Assembly (NCBI GenBank): GCA_947488175.1
Contig: CANKYO010000001.1
Coordinates: 186,001 to 250,000 of the forward strand
Reading direction: 5' to 3'
Length of the DNA: 64,000 nucleotides
DNA from: an uncultured Paracoccaceae bacterium
GTDB lineage: Bacteria > Pseudomonadota > Alphaproteobacteria > Rhodobacterales > Rhodobacteraceae
The first letter of the stretch is position 1. Each line of letters begins with the position of its first letter. The translations under genes were made by a program, and so were the position numbers. Below are positions 19,004 to 28,643 of the stretch, in pieces. The notes beneath the pieces are model-generated. The model made no database searches. It was not told the origin of the DNA and saw only the letters and a program-made list of their open reading frames with translations.

Positions 19004-19771
19004 CTATCGCCACCACCCCCGCAGCGCGACATTCAAAAAACGCACTCGCTCTGCCAATGGCGGCAATCCCAATGCGCCGCGCGCCAACTTGCCTGGGTCT
19101 TTCAAAACCTGCCGCAACACCGGTCGGCCCAGATACCCTGCATAGAGCGCCGCACCAGCCTCGGCAGACACGCTCTGTCGTTTTCGCCGAGCCGCCTCTA
19201 ACCGCGCAGTCGCCTTTTCCGCCAGCGCCGTCACCGCTGCGCCTGACCCGTCCACCAGCGGCTTGCGGCCACGTTCCTCCAGATCAGGGATCGCCCGAAA
19301 CAGGTTGGCCACACCAACCCCATAGGCAAAATCGCGCACCGCACTCTCATCCGCATGGCCCAGCAGACGCGCGGCGGTCCACATCAAATGGCCCGAAGTC
19401 GCATCCACGTAGTCGTCAAAATGCGCAACGTCCTCGAACGAATCCTTGTAAACATCCCAACGGCGGGCTGCGACCAGCTTGTCCAGCAATCGCGCCCCGT
19501 CACCATCCAACACACCAGCCAGCGCATCAACAACCTCATGCCGGCGCGGTTGGCCGCCACCGGCAATCTCCTCCAGCGCGTCGCGCCACCATTGCAGACG
19601 CATCTCGGCAATCATCGGCTCTTCAGTCACCCACGGGGCGCGGGCGACCTCAACATTAAACGCATAAAGCGGAAATAAAACACGGCGCGCCACCACCGGG
19701 GCGGCCATCGCCGCACGAAACCGCTCCGGATCAGCGCGTTCCACAAGGGCGGCACAAGCGTCAAAGCTCAT
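19004..19771 (-). CDS. Squalene/phytoene synthase-like protein (NDUFAF6 type)
   Basis: 255 residues of the trans-isoprenyl diphosphate synthase fold. IAEMRLQWWRDALEEI near residue 55 and HFDDYVDATSGHLMWTAARLLG near 117 match the alphaproteobacterial relatives of human NDUFAF6, a complex I assembly factor. The double DxxxD motifs needed for condensing prenyl diphosphates are not both evident, and no carotenoid genes are near, so phytoene synthesis is unlikely. Function here is inferred only from the relatives. Confidence 0.75.
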   Translation of the reverse strand: MSFDACAALVERADPERFRAAMAAPVVARRVLFPLYAFNVEVARAPWVTEEPMIAEMRLQWWRDALEEIAGGGQPRRHEVVDALAGVLDGDGARLLDKLVAARRWDVYKDSFEDVAHFDDYVDATSGHLMWTAARLLGHADESAVRDFAYGVGVANLFRAIPDLEERGRKPLVDGSGAAVTALAEKATARLEAARRKRQSVSAEAGAALYAGYLGRPVLRQVLKDPGKLARGALGLPPLAERVRFLNVALRGWWR

Positions 19772-19804
19772 GTCACCAACATCTTGCGAAGAATACCCAA
19801 GAAA

Positions 19805-21421
19805 TCAGACCTCAGCCCCGTCTCGGATCAGTTTCCAATTGATCGCATCAACCAGCGCATCGAACGAAGCGTCCACGATATTGGCGCTGACCCCCACTGT
19901 GGACCAACGACGGCCCTGCCCGTCTTCGCTATCAATGATGACACGGGTCACAGCCTCCGTCCCGCCATTGGTGATCCGCACCTTGAAATCGACCAAGCGC
20001 ATATCCTCGATCATGCCTTGATAGGGGCCAAGGTCCTTGACCAACGCCCGCGCCAAGGCATTCACCGGTCCCTGATCGGACCCGTCAGGGCCCATGCTCT
20101 CAGACACATTCAGAAATTTCTCGCCACGCACCTTGGTCACGACAACAGCCTCTGACAGTGATACCATCTGATTGCGCTTGTTCTTGCGGCGCTCAACGGT
20201 AACCTTGTAGCGCTTCACCTCAAAGAAGGCAGGCAGCAGGCCCAATTCCTCGCGGGCCAAAATCTCGAAACTGGCCTGCGCTCCGTCATAGGTGAAACCC
20301 TGCGCTTCACGCTCCTTGATCCGCTCGACAATGCGCGGCAGCGCCGGGTTTCCGATCTCCACCGCGATCCCCATATCCGCAAGCCGGGCTTTTAGGTTCG
20401 ACTGGCCCGCCTGATTGGACATGGGCACGATCCGGCTGTTGCCAACCGCAGCCGGATCAACATGCTCATAGGTACTGGGATCTTTGGCGATAGCGCTGGC
20501 ATGAAGCCCCGATTTATGGGCGAAGGCAGACGCCCCCACATAAGGGGCCTGCTTGGCGGGGACACGGTTCAGAATATCATCCAACAGACGCGAGGCCCGG
20601 CGCAGCCCCTTCAATGCATCCCGCGACACACCGGTTTCAAATTGGCTGGCATAAGGCTCCTTCAACAACAGCGTCGGGATCAGCGTCGTCAAGTTGGCAT
20701 TGCCGCACCGCTCGCCCAAGCCATTCAAAGTGCCTTGGATCTGCCGGGCCCCCGCCATCACCGCCGCCAGCGATCCGGCCACGGCATTCTCGGTATCATT
20801 ATGGGTATGGATCGCCACATGGTCGCCCGGAATACCGCTGGCAATCACAGCCGTCACGATCGTCGCAATCTCGTCCGGCAGCGTGCCACCATTGGTATCA
20901 CATAGCACGATCCATCGGGCACCGGCGTCATAAGCGGCATGCACGGCTTCCAGCGCATAATCCGGGTTGGCCTTGTAGCCGTCAAAGAAATGCTCCGCGT
21001 CAAACAACCCTTCGCGCTCCGCCCCCTTGATATGGGCAAAGCTGCTGCGGATGTTCTCGGTATTCTCTTCCAACGTCACACCAAGGGCGGTTGTCACATG
21101 AAAATCATGTGCCTTGCCCACCAGACAGACGGCAGAGGTCCCGGCATTCATCACTGCGGCCAGAACATCGTCATTTTCAGCAGATCGGCCCGTGCGTTTG
21201 GTCATCCCGAAGGCGGTAAAGGTTGCACCAGTCCGAGGTGGCGAGGCAAAAAACGCCGTATCGGTCGGGTTCGCGCCCGGCCAGCCGCCTTCAATGTAAT
21301 CCAGCCCAAGCCCATCCAGCACTGCCGCAATCTGATGCTTTTCCTCAGCCGAAAACTGCACCCCCTGCGTCTGGGCCCCATCCCGTAAAGTGGTGTCAAA
21401 AAGATAAAGCCTCTCTTTCAT
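19805..21421 (-). CDS. cimA: (R)-citramalate synthase
   Basis: 538 residues. It condenses pyruvate and acetyl-CoA to citramalate, a route to 2-oxobutyrate and isoleucine without threonine. LFDTTLRDGAQTQGVQFS marks the DRE-TIM catalytic barrel, HTHNDTENAVAGSLAAV carries metal-binding histidines, and a LeuA-type allosteric domain forms the C-terminal 130 residues. The start MKERLYLFDTT has GGAGGG seven bases before it. Two hairpins lie directly upstream of this ribosome site. A frame extension upstream is spurious. Confidence 0.92.
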   Translation of the reverse strand: MKERLYLFDTTLRDGAQTQGVQFSAEEKHQIAAVLDGLGLDYIEGGWPGANPTDTAFFASPPRTGATFTAFGMTKRTGRSAENDDVLAAVMNAGTSAVCLVGKAHDFHVTTALGVTLEENTENIRSSFAHIKGAEREGLFDAEHFFDGYKANPDYALEAVHAAYDAGARWIVLCDTNGGTLPDEIATIVTAVIASGIPGDHVAIHTHNDTENAVAGSLAAVMAGARQIQGTLNGLGERCGNANLTTLIPTLLLKEPYASQFETGVSRDALKGLRRASRLLDDILNRVPAKQAPYVGASAFAHKSGLHASAIAKDPSTYEHVDPAAVGNSRIVPMSNQAGQSNLKARLADMGIAVEIGNPALPRIVERIKEREAQGFTYDGAQASFEILAREELGLLPAFFEVKRYKVTVERRKNKRNQMVSLSEAVVVTKVRGEKFLNVSESMGPDGSDQGPVNALARALVKDLGPYQGMIEDMRLVDFKVRITNGGTEAVTRVIIDSEDGQGRRWSTVGVSANIVDASFDALVDAINWKLIRDGAEV

Positions 21422-21432
21422 GACACCCTCCA

Positions 21433-21489
21433 CAAAATCTTCGTCACTAAGATTTTGACGCCGCGAGAATTTTCGTGACGAAAATTCTC
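21433..21489. repeat. Tandem hairpins between cysS and cimA
   Basis: Two inverted repeats stand in a row. The first pairs CAAAATCT (21433-21440) with AGATTTTG (21450-21457) around TCGTCACTA. The second is a perfect palindrome: GAGAATTTTCGT (21465-21476) and ACGAAAATTCTC (21478-21489) around one base. The pair begins two bases past the cysS stop codon and ends at the cimA ribosome-binding site. No T-run follows, so these are not standard intrinsic terminators. A similar pair follows nrdJ at 43790-43850. Confidence 0.75.
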
Positions 21490-21491
21490 CA

Positions 21492-22925
<1,434 letters not shown>

Positions 22926-23199
22926 AACGCCTCGCAAACGGGTTTCGCCGCGGGCTTAACAAGTTCAGTATTCAATGAAAACGTGAAAGAGCGACCCGCG
23001 ACAGATGTCAGCAGATAATAATGCAGCAAGTAATGATGCAGATGCTCTTCATGCGCGTGTCATAGCAGACCGGCACCGACCCGTCCAGCCTGCACCGGCC
23101 CATCACCGCTCACGCCGTCAACTAACTTTTGACGCACGACCGCAACAAACCAAGATACAATGATTTCGCAAGTGATCATGGTCTAAAGAGGAGATGAAG

Positions 23200-23577
23200 A
23201 TGAAAAAGGTCGACGCAATCGGCGGTTTCTTTTTCCGCGCAAAAGACCCGAAAACATTGGCGGCGTGGTACGAAAAACACCTTGGCATCAATCCTGTGAC
23301 GCAAACCGCAGATGAACAGCCATGGGTGCAAAAGACCGGACCAACCGTTTTTGCCCCTTTTGCCATGGACACTGAATATTTCGGCGCGATGGATCAGCAA
23401 TGGATGCTGAACTTCCGGGTGTCCAATCTGGATGCGCTGATTGAACAGCTTCAAAGCGCCGGGATCGAGATTGGCCGACGGGACGAGATGGCCGATATCG
23501 GCAGCTTCGCCCGCATCCATGACCCCGAAGGCAACCCCATCGAACTGTGGCAACCTACGAAGACAGAAAACGCTTAG
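23200..23577 (+). CDS. VOC (glyoxalase/bleomycin-resistance) family protein
   Basis: 125 residues with two beta-alpha-beta-beta-beta halves: FFFRAKDPKTLAAWYEKHLG at the start and NLDALIEQLQSAGIEIG then HDPEGNPIELWQP at the end. The final Glu in IELW is the usual metal ligand. An ATG six bases earlier touches the ribosome-binding AGAGGAG directly, so the second ATG is the better start. The substrate is unknown. Confidence 0.8.
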   Translation: MKKVDAIGGFFFRAKDPKTLAAWYEKHLGINPVTQTADEQPWVQKTGPTVFAPFAMDTEYFGAMDQQWMLNFRVSNLDALIEQLQSAGIEIGRRDEMADIGSFARIHDPEGNPIELWQPTKTENA

Positions 23578-23957
23578 CCATCAAGTATTTCAGCGTCCTC
23601 GACATCCGTCGCGCGCGGTTTCTGGCCCGTGCGGCGCTCAAAAACCCAGGCGCGCTGGGCGGCCTGATGGGCCAGTTCCGCCTCGCGCATAAACTCCTCA
23701 TGACGCAGTTCCTCTTCCGTCTTCTTCGGTTTGGCTTGAGCGTAAAGCTGACTGACATCCTCTGTTGTGGGAAAGGTCGCTCCCGCCGAAAACCGGGCCA
23801 TGACAACCGATTGGGCGGCAGCATGGGTCTGCAAAACAGGATGACGCCGCTCGCGGCCTGCAGCCCACAACCCGCCACGTAAAGCACGGTCTTCCTGACG
23901 GCGGCCAACTGACCGCTTCGACGAATGATTTGATCCTACCAGCTCAGCAAACGACAT
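23574..23957 (-). CDS. Hypothetical protein, helical and charged
   Basis: 127 residues. It begins MSFAELVGSNHSSKRS, has an arginine-rich middle (RALRGGLWAAGRERRH) and a charged helical end (KTEEELRHEEFMREAEL). No family is recognised. It converges on the VOC gene with a four-base overlap at the stop codons. The even, protein-like composition argues that it is real, but another minus-strand frame (23555-23908) is also open, so the call is moderate. A frame extension to 23984 is possible. Confidence 0.45.
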   Translation of the reverse strand: MSFAELVGSNHSSKRSVGRRQEDRALRGGLWAAGRERRHPVLQTHAAAQSVVMARFSAGATFPTTEDVSQLYAQAKPKKTEEELRHEEFMREAELAHQAAQRAWVFERRTGQKPRATDVEDAEILDG

Positions 23958-24109
23958 ACCTGCATCTTTCACCCGAAAACCCACACCTCATGGCCGCAGA
24001 TTAGCTGATCGGCTGGCGAAAATCCCGCATTTTACAAAGAACAGGTTAACGGCCAAATGGGCGACCCCCAACCATTGTCCCCCGACGACCGATAAGGCAT
24101 TCTGCCAGC

Positions 24110-24448
24110 ATGACACGGCAGCTAATCAACAAAATCTGCGCTGAAATGCCCGGTGCCCGCGCGTCCGATCCAACAACGGAACTGGACAGCTGGAAGGTGG
24201 GTGAAAAGATGTTCGTCTGTTTCGGCGAAAAGATCGACGGTTTCGCCGCCAAGACAGACAGCGTCGAAACCGCCCAGATGCTGATCGATGCAGGTGTCGC
24301 AACCAAGGCCCCCTATTTCCACAAAAGCTGGGTACTGGTGCCCTTTGACGCCGCAGAGGACGAGATGCGCCATCGCATCCAGACCTCTTACGACATCATA
24401 TTCAAGTCCCTCCCAAAAAAGGTTCAGGCCGAAATTTCAGCAGCATAG
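24110..24448 (+). CDS. MmcQ/YjbR family protein
   Basis: 112 residues. ICAEMPGARASDP near the start and SWVLVPFDAAEDEMRHRI later are typical of the YjbR fold, a double-wing structure often described as DNA-binding-like. The cellular role is unknown. It converges on the MerR-type gene, overlapping it by 25 bases at the 3' ends. Confidence 0.82.
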   Translation: MTRQLINKICAEMPGARASDPTTELDSWKVGEKMFVCFGEKIDGFAAKTDSVETAQMLIDAGVATKAPYFHKSWVLVPFDAAEDEMRHRIQTSYDIIFKSLPKKVQAEISAA

Positions 24449-25203
24449 GACTGCATCGCGGCGGGCAACCATGTTGAAAACCGTTCGGCCCGACGTTCAT
24501 AACGCGCGACAAAATCGGGATGCGACAGATAAAGTTCACCCAGGCCCGCATAAGCCTCAGGTGCACATTCCTTGCCCCACAACTGACCCATCAGCGCGAG
24601 ATGCGCGTCCAGATCGATCCGCAAGCCCGCATCACCGGGCGATATCCCCGCCTGGAAATGGGTGACCAGCCGCGCTTCGATATCCGCAAGCATGTTCATC
24701 GCTCCCGCGATCCCCTCGGGCATTGCATTAACAGCCGCTTTCGAAGTGGCGATATCAGCTGCCATCTGCGGTCCATATGTGGTGATCAGCCAATCTTCAT
24801 ACGCCGTCTGTTTGACTGCATCGAAGGGGGTGTACAGGTCGGTATCGGGCATCTTCGCCTCCTTTGAGAGTGTTGCGATGGTCCGATCAAGGGTGCTTAG
24901 CAACGCCTGCGTATCCGCGACCTGCGATACAAGCCGTTCGCGATGCGCGCGCAGGCGAGTCACGGCATCGGCCTCGTCGTGCAGCACAACGGCGATGTCA
25001 TGCAAAGACAGGCCAAAAGCGCGGTAGAACAGGATTTCCTGCAACCGCAGCAGTTCAGCCTGCCCATAAACGCGATACCCGCTGTGGGTGACGTGTTGCG
25101 GGGTCAGCAGGCCGATCGCATCGTAATGATGCAGCGTGCGCACGGTGACGCCCGACAATTTGGCCAACTGACCGACGGTATATTCCCTGATTCGGTGATC
25201 CAT
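24424..25203 (-). CDS. MerR-family regulator with TipAS-like effector domain
   Basis: 259 residues. The MerR winged helix-turn-helix occupies about residues 6-75 (YTVGQLAKLSGVTVRTLHHY), followed by a long dimer helix, then a TipAS-like all-helical domain (about 130-255) ending in ERFSTWLPAAMQSYA. TipAS domains bind thiopeptide and other hydrophobic drugs in the relatives studied. The gene follows a VOC gene by 33 bases on the same strand, and both lie downstream of a SoxR-type promoter. The start MDHRIREYTVGQL is preferred to an in-frame upstream codon. Confidence 0.85.
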   Translation of the reverse strand: MDHRIREYTVGQLAKLSGVTVRTLHHYDAIGLLTPQHVTHSGYRVYGQAELLRLQEILFYRAFGLSLHDIAVVLHDEADAVTRLRAHRERLVSQVADTQALLSTLDRTIATLSKEAKMPDTDLYTPFDAVKQTAYEDWLITTYGPQMAADIATSKAAVNAMPEGIAGAMNMLADIEARLVTHFQAGISPGDAGLRIDLDAHLALMGQLWGKECAPEAYAGLGELYLSHPDFVARYERRAERFSTWLPAAMQSYAAEISA

Positions 25204-25236
25204 GCACCCGTTCTGCCGCCTCACGCCGCGTGAGGG

Positions 25237-25626
25237 TCAAGCATAGCTGACAACCTCAAACTCCACACCATCGGCATCGTAGAAATAGAACCGGCGACCG
25301 GGCTCATAATCTGCGTGACTACGCGGTTCATATCCGGCGGCCTTCACTTTTTCTTCCGTCGCATCAATGTCATCGACCACAACACCAATGTGGTTCAGCC
25401 CTCCACGCGTGGAGTAGCTGGCGTCTGACATCGGCACTGTCTGCTCGGGGGCGGTACCGGAATAGACTGCGACATAACTGTCGTCGGTCCCCACATGCAC
25501 CGTGTACCCAGCGCCATCCATGGCCGATCCTTCCCACCGCGTATGCCAGCCGAACAGATCCGACAGCATCGCGGCGGTTTTCTTGGGGTTGGCCACGGTG
25601 ATATTGACGTGTTCCAGATGTGCCAT
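25237..25626 (-). CDS. VOC family protein in the SoxR-controlled unit
   Basis: 129 residues. LEHVNITVANPKKTAAMLSD begins the first VOC half, with a metal-binding His, and GGLNHIGVVVDDIDATEEKV begins the second, ending in YFYDADGVEFEVVSY. This resembles glyoxalase or dioxygenase-like and resistance proteins. The upstream 58-residue gene ends two bases before this start, and the pair is preceded by a SoxR-type promoter, suggesting a role in handling redox-active or electrophilic compounds. Confidence 0.85.
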   Translation of the reverse strand: MAHLEHVNITVANPKKTAAMLSDLFGWHTRWEGSAMDGAGYTVHVGTDDSYVAVYSGTAPEQTVPMSDASYSTRGGLNHIGVVVDDIDATEEKVKAAGYEPRSHADYEPGRRFYFYDADGVEFEVVSYA

Positions 25627-25628
25627 TG

Positions 25629-25805
25629 TTATGATCTCCTTTTCAATTGGCTGACGAAGCGTGTGAACAAATTGGGCCGCGGAACAGGTGCGAAGTCTTC
25701 AAAATAGCCGCATTCCAGATCATGACCCCAGCCAAGCCCATCTCGCTTCATTGCAGCCAAGGCCTCCGGATCAGCACAATAGCGCGTCGTTCTCGATTTC
25801 GGCAT
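25629..25805 (-). CDS. 58-residue protein heading the SoxR-controlled unit
   Basis: It begins MPKSRTTRYCADPEALAAMK, followed by GLGWGHDLECGYFEDF, and ends basic (FVSQLKRRS). The AGAGGAGAGGG ribosome site is excellent and ends four bases before ATG 25805, which settles the start against an upstream in-frame codon. Two cysteines, no membrane helix. No family recognised. It is the first gene after the SoxR promoter and is two bases from the VOC gene. Confidence 0.65.
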   Translation of the reverse strand: MPKSRTTRYCADPEALAAMKRDGLGWGHDLECGYFEDFAPVPRPNLFTRFVSQLKRRS

Positions 25806-25839
25806 CTGCCCTCTCCTCTGTTCAATCATCGACAAACAT

Positions 25840-25870
25840 GTTCTAATTTCTCAAGTTAACTTGAGATCAA
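25840..25870 (-). promoter_or_regulatory. SoxR-type promoter with 19-base spacer
   Basis: On the minus strand, a -35 element TTGATC (25865-25870) and a -10 element TAGAAC (25840-25845) are separated by exactly 19 bases. This is the overlong spacer typical of MerR/SoxR-activated promoters. A SoxR box lies within the spacer. It directs transcription toward the 58-residue gene and the VOC gene. Confidence 0.75.
25849..25866. promoter_or_regulatory. SoxR box
   Basis: An 18-base perfect palindrome TCTCAAGTTAACTTGAGA. It differs only at the outermost bases from the E. coli soxS operator (core CTCAAGTTAACTTGAG). It lies 15 bases before the soxR start codon and inside the spacer of the divergent promoter, so SoxR probably controls both itself and the minus-strand unit. 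Confidence 0.9.
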
Positions 25871-25881
25871 GGACTTTCTTC

Positions 25882-26325
25882 ATGCCTCAGGGATTATCGA
25901 TCGGGGACCTGGCGGACCGGACCGGCCTCGCTGTGTCCGCCATCCGGTTCTACGAAACACACGAGATCATCAAACCCGTTAGAAACAAGGGCGGCCACCG
26001 GCGTTACGGGCGGCATGACATCAGGCGTCTGTCATTTGTCATGGCCGCCCAAAAGCTCGGTTTTCCGCTGGCTGAAATCGCCGGCCATCTGCGCGCCCTG
26101 CCCGATCACAAGGCCCCGACCAAGGCCGACTGGACCCGGATCAGCAAAGCCTTTCGCAAAAAAATCGACGCGCGAATCGCAGCCCTTGAAGAACTGCGGG
26201 AAAAGCTCGACGGCTGCATTGGCTGCGGTTGCCTCAGCCTGAAATCCTGCGCGCTCTACAACCCCAAAGACATCAAGGCACAAGAAGGCCCCGGTCCCCG
26301 CAACCTCACCCAGCTATCTGGTTGA
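25882..26325 (+). CDS. soxR: Redox-sensitive transcriptional activator SoxR
   Basis: 147 residues. MerR-type DNA-binding domain (LSIGDLADRTGLAVSAIRFY) followed by the [2Fe-2S] cluster motif C112-x2-C115-x-C117-x5-C123 (CIGCGCLSLKSC), which defines SoxR. The cluster is oxidised by redox-cycling drugs or superoxide and switches the promoter on. The start at 25882 (MPQGLSIGDL) is chosen over an in-frame ATG-like codon at 25861, which would lie inside the operator. No soxS is present, as usual outside enterobacteria. Confidence 0.95.
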   Translation: MPQGLSIGDLADRTGLAVSAIRFYETHEIIKPVRNKGGHRRYGRHDIRRLSFVMAAQKLGFPLAEIAGHLRALPDHKAPTKADWTRISKAFRKKIDARIAALEELREKLDGCIGCGCLSLKSCALYNPKDIKAQEGPGPRNLTQLSG

Positions 26326-26358
26326 CTTCGCCCACGCTTCGGCTTTCCCCTGCGCCCT

Positions 26359-27531
26359 ATGGAACTCTCATCACGCATCACAAACATCACCGGCGGCGGC
26401 TCTGACGGCTGGGGTGTGTTTTACAAAGCCCGGCGTATGATCGATGCCGGGGCGAATGTCACCGAACTCACAATCGGTGAACACGATATCCGCACAGCCC
26501 CGGACATTCTGCGCTCGATGTATGATGCGGCAAGCGGCGGGCATACCGGCTATGCTGAGGTGCCGGGCACGGCCAGTCTGCGCCGAGCTGTGGCGGCACG
26601 GATCGCGGAACGCACCGGCGTGCCCACGACAGCAGATAACATCCTGATCACCCCCGGCGGTCAGGCCGCGCTTTTTGCCGCCCACATGGCCGCGTGTAAT
26701 CCGGGCGACACCGCTCTCTTTGTCGACCCCTATTACGCAACCTACCCCGGCACGATCCGCGGTGTCGGGGCCGTTCCACAACCCATCGTGACGGCCCCCG
26801 AAACAAATTTCGAACCAACAGCCGATGCCATTAACGCCGCAGCACCCGGCGCCAAATCTCTTCTGATCAACACACCCAACAACCCCACCGGCGTCGTCTA
26901 CTCCGACACGACGCTGGGCGCGATAGCCAAGACCTGCCAGGATCACGATCTCTGGCTGATCTCGGACGAAGTTTACGACACGCAGGTCTGGCAAGGGACC
27001 CACACCAGCCCGCGCGCCCTGCCTGACATGGCCGACCGCACCCTGGTCGTCGGGTCCATGTCCAAAAGCCACGCCATGACCGGCAGCCGCGTCGGCTGGA
27101 TCTGCGGGCCAGAGGCGGCAATCAGCCATCTGATCACGCTCGCCACCCACACGACCTACGGCGTGCCCGGCTATATTCAGGACGCCGCCGAATTTGCGTT
27201 GGGCCAGGGGGTTGAGGTCGAAGAAGCCGTTGCTGCCCCGTTCCGGCGCCGCCGCGACCTGACAATCGACGCGCTAGCAGGGCAAAACACGGTCCGCGCC
27301 GTACCGGCTCAAGGGGCCATGTATGTGATGCTGGACATACGCGCGACAGGCATGTCCGGTGATACATTTGCCAACGCCCTGCTTGACGCAGAACATATCG
27401 CCGTCATGCCGGGCGAAAGCTTTGGTCAGGCGGCAGCCGGTCATGTGCGGGTCGCGATGACCATTGATGATGAGGCCTACATCGCCGCACTAAACCGCTT
27501 GATCCGCTTCGCCCAAACCCAAATCAAATAG
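26359..27531 (+). CDS. PLP-dependent aminotransferase (class I/II)
   Basis: 390 residues. Fold type I aminotransferase. ITPGGQAALFAAHMA lines the cofactor site, INTPNNPTGVVY and WLISDEVYDTQVW follow, and the PLP lysine is in SMSKSHAMTGSRVGW. The late arginine for the substrate carboxylate is in HVRVAMT. The donor and acceptor amino acids cannot be told; an aspartate/aromatic type is plausible. It starts 33 bases after soxR but has no evident link to it. Confidence 0.88.
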   Translation: MELSSRITNITGGGSDGWGVFYKARRMIDAGANVTELTIGEHDIRTAPDILRSMYDAASGGHTGYAEVPGTASLRRAVAARIAERTGVPTTADNILITPGGQAALFAAHMAACNPGDTALFVDPYYATYPGTIRGVGAVPQPIVTAPETNFEPTADAINAAAPGAKSLLINTPNNPTGVVYSDTTLGAIAKTCQDHDLWLISDEVYDTQVWQGTHTSPRALPDMADRTLVVGSMSKSHAMTGSRVGWICGPEAAISHLITLATHTTYGVPGYIQDAAEFALGQGVEVEEAVAAPFRRRRDLTIDALAGQNTVRAVPAQGAMYVMLDIRATGMSGDTFANALLDAEHIAVMPGESFGQAAAGHVRVAMTIDDEAYIAALNRLIRFAQTQIK

Positions 27532-27581
27532 ACGCCCGAATTCAGGCGGCACGGCCACCGGGAATCAGCTATAGATAGGTC

Positions 27582-28643
27582 ATGTTATTTGACCTACCTT
27601 CAGACGATGCGCTTTACGCAGCCCTTCTCGCCCGCGATCCGGCGTTTGACGGGCGCGCCTATGTCGGTGTCGCATCAACCGGCATCTTTTGCCGGTTGAC
27701 TTGCCCGGCGCGCAAACCGAAACGGGAAAACTGCAGCTTTTACAATGATGTGGCGGCCTGCATCAATGCAGGATTCCGCCCCTGCAAACGCTGCCACCCC
27801 ATCGCGCCAGAGGCAGAGGGTGATCCGACAATCCAACATCTACTTGATGTGCTTGATCGGGACCCTACACATCGCTGGTCCGAGGCTGATCTGACAGCGC
27901 GCGGGCTCGACCCTTCGACCGTCCGACGCAGCTTCAAGCGGCATTTCGGGGTGACATTCCTTGATATGGCGCGGCAAAGACGGCTAGCCCATGGTTTCAG
28001 CGCGTTGGGCCAGGGCAAGGTGATCGACGCACAGCTCGACGCCGGGTTCGACAGCCCATCGGCCTTCCGCGCCGCCTTCGCCAAGCTCATCGGGACAGCC
28101 CCCAACCAGTTCAAATCCGATGCCATGTTACGAGCGGACCACATTGACACGCCTCTCGGGTCCATGATTGCTGTTTGCGACGAACGGGCGCTGCATCTTC
28201 TTGAATTCGCCGATCGCAAGGCCCTGCCCCGCGAATTACAGCGCTTACGCAAACTGACCAAAGGCAGTATCGGCGTCGGCCGCTTTGATACGACAGATCA
28301 GGTCAGCGACCAGATCAACGCCTATTTCTCGGGTAAAAGTGACCAATTCAGCGTCCCACTGGTCCTGCACGGCACGGCCTTCACCCGCCAGGTCTGGACC
28401 GCTCTGCGCGACATCCCTGCAGGCGAAACACGCAGCCACAGCGACCTCGCCCGCCTCATCGGTGCACCAAACGCGACACGTGCGGTGGCACGTGCCAACG
28501 GGGCCAACCAAATCGCGCTGATCATCCCGTGCCACCGGGTGATCGGCTCAGACGGATCGCTCACCGGCTACGGCGGCGGGCTTTGGCGCAAGCAACGGCT
28601 GATAGACATCGAAAAACATTACGCAAAGAGGAGAACCCAATGA
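27582..28643 (+). CDS. ada: Ada: methylphosphotriester/O6-methylguanine-DNA methyltransferase and regulator
   Basis: 353 residues, full three-part Ada. The zinc domain has Cys37, Cys41, Cys68 and Cys71 (GIFCRLTCPARKP; FRPCKRCHP), where Cys37 would accept methyl groups from phosphotriesters. An AraC helix-turn-helix spans about 85-180. The C-terminal methyltransferase carries the acceptor cysteine in IIPCHRVIGSDGSLTGYGGG. Methylated Ada activates repair genes in E. coli. The next gene overlaps by four bases. The alkA-like gene lies 15 kb away. Confidence 0.95.
   Translation: MLFDLPSDDALYAALLARDPAFDGRAYVGVASTGIFCRLTCPARKPKRENCSFYNDVAACINAGFRPCKRCHPIAPEAEGDPTIQHLLDVLDRDPTHRWSEADLTARGLDPSTVRRSFKRHFGVTFLDMARQRRLAHGFSALGQGKVIDAQLDAGFDSPSAFRAAFAKLIGTAPNQFKSDAMLRADHIDTPLGSMIAVCDERALHLLEFADRKALPRELQRLRKLTKGSIGVGRFDTTDQVSDQINAYFSGKSDQFSVPLVLHGTAFTRQVWTALRDIPAGETRSHSDLARLIGAPNATRAVARANGANQIALIIPCHRVIGSDGSLTGYGGGLWRKQRLIDIEKHYAKRRTQ

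Noticed and set aside
19004-19771. Possible carotenoid phytoene synthase
   Set aside because: No other crt genes are near and the paired aspartate motifs are not convincing; the NDUFAF6-like assignment fits better.
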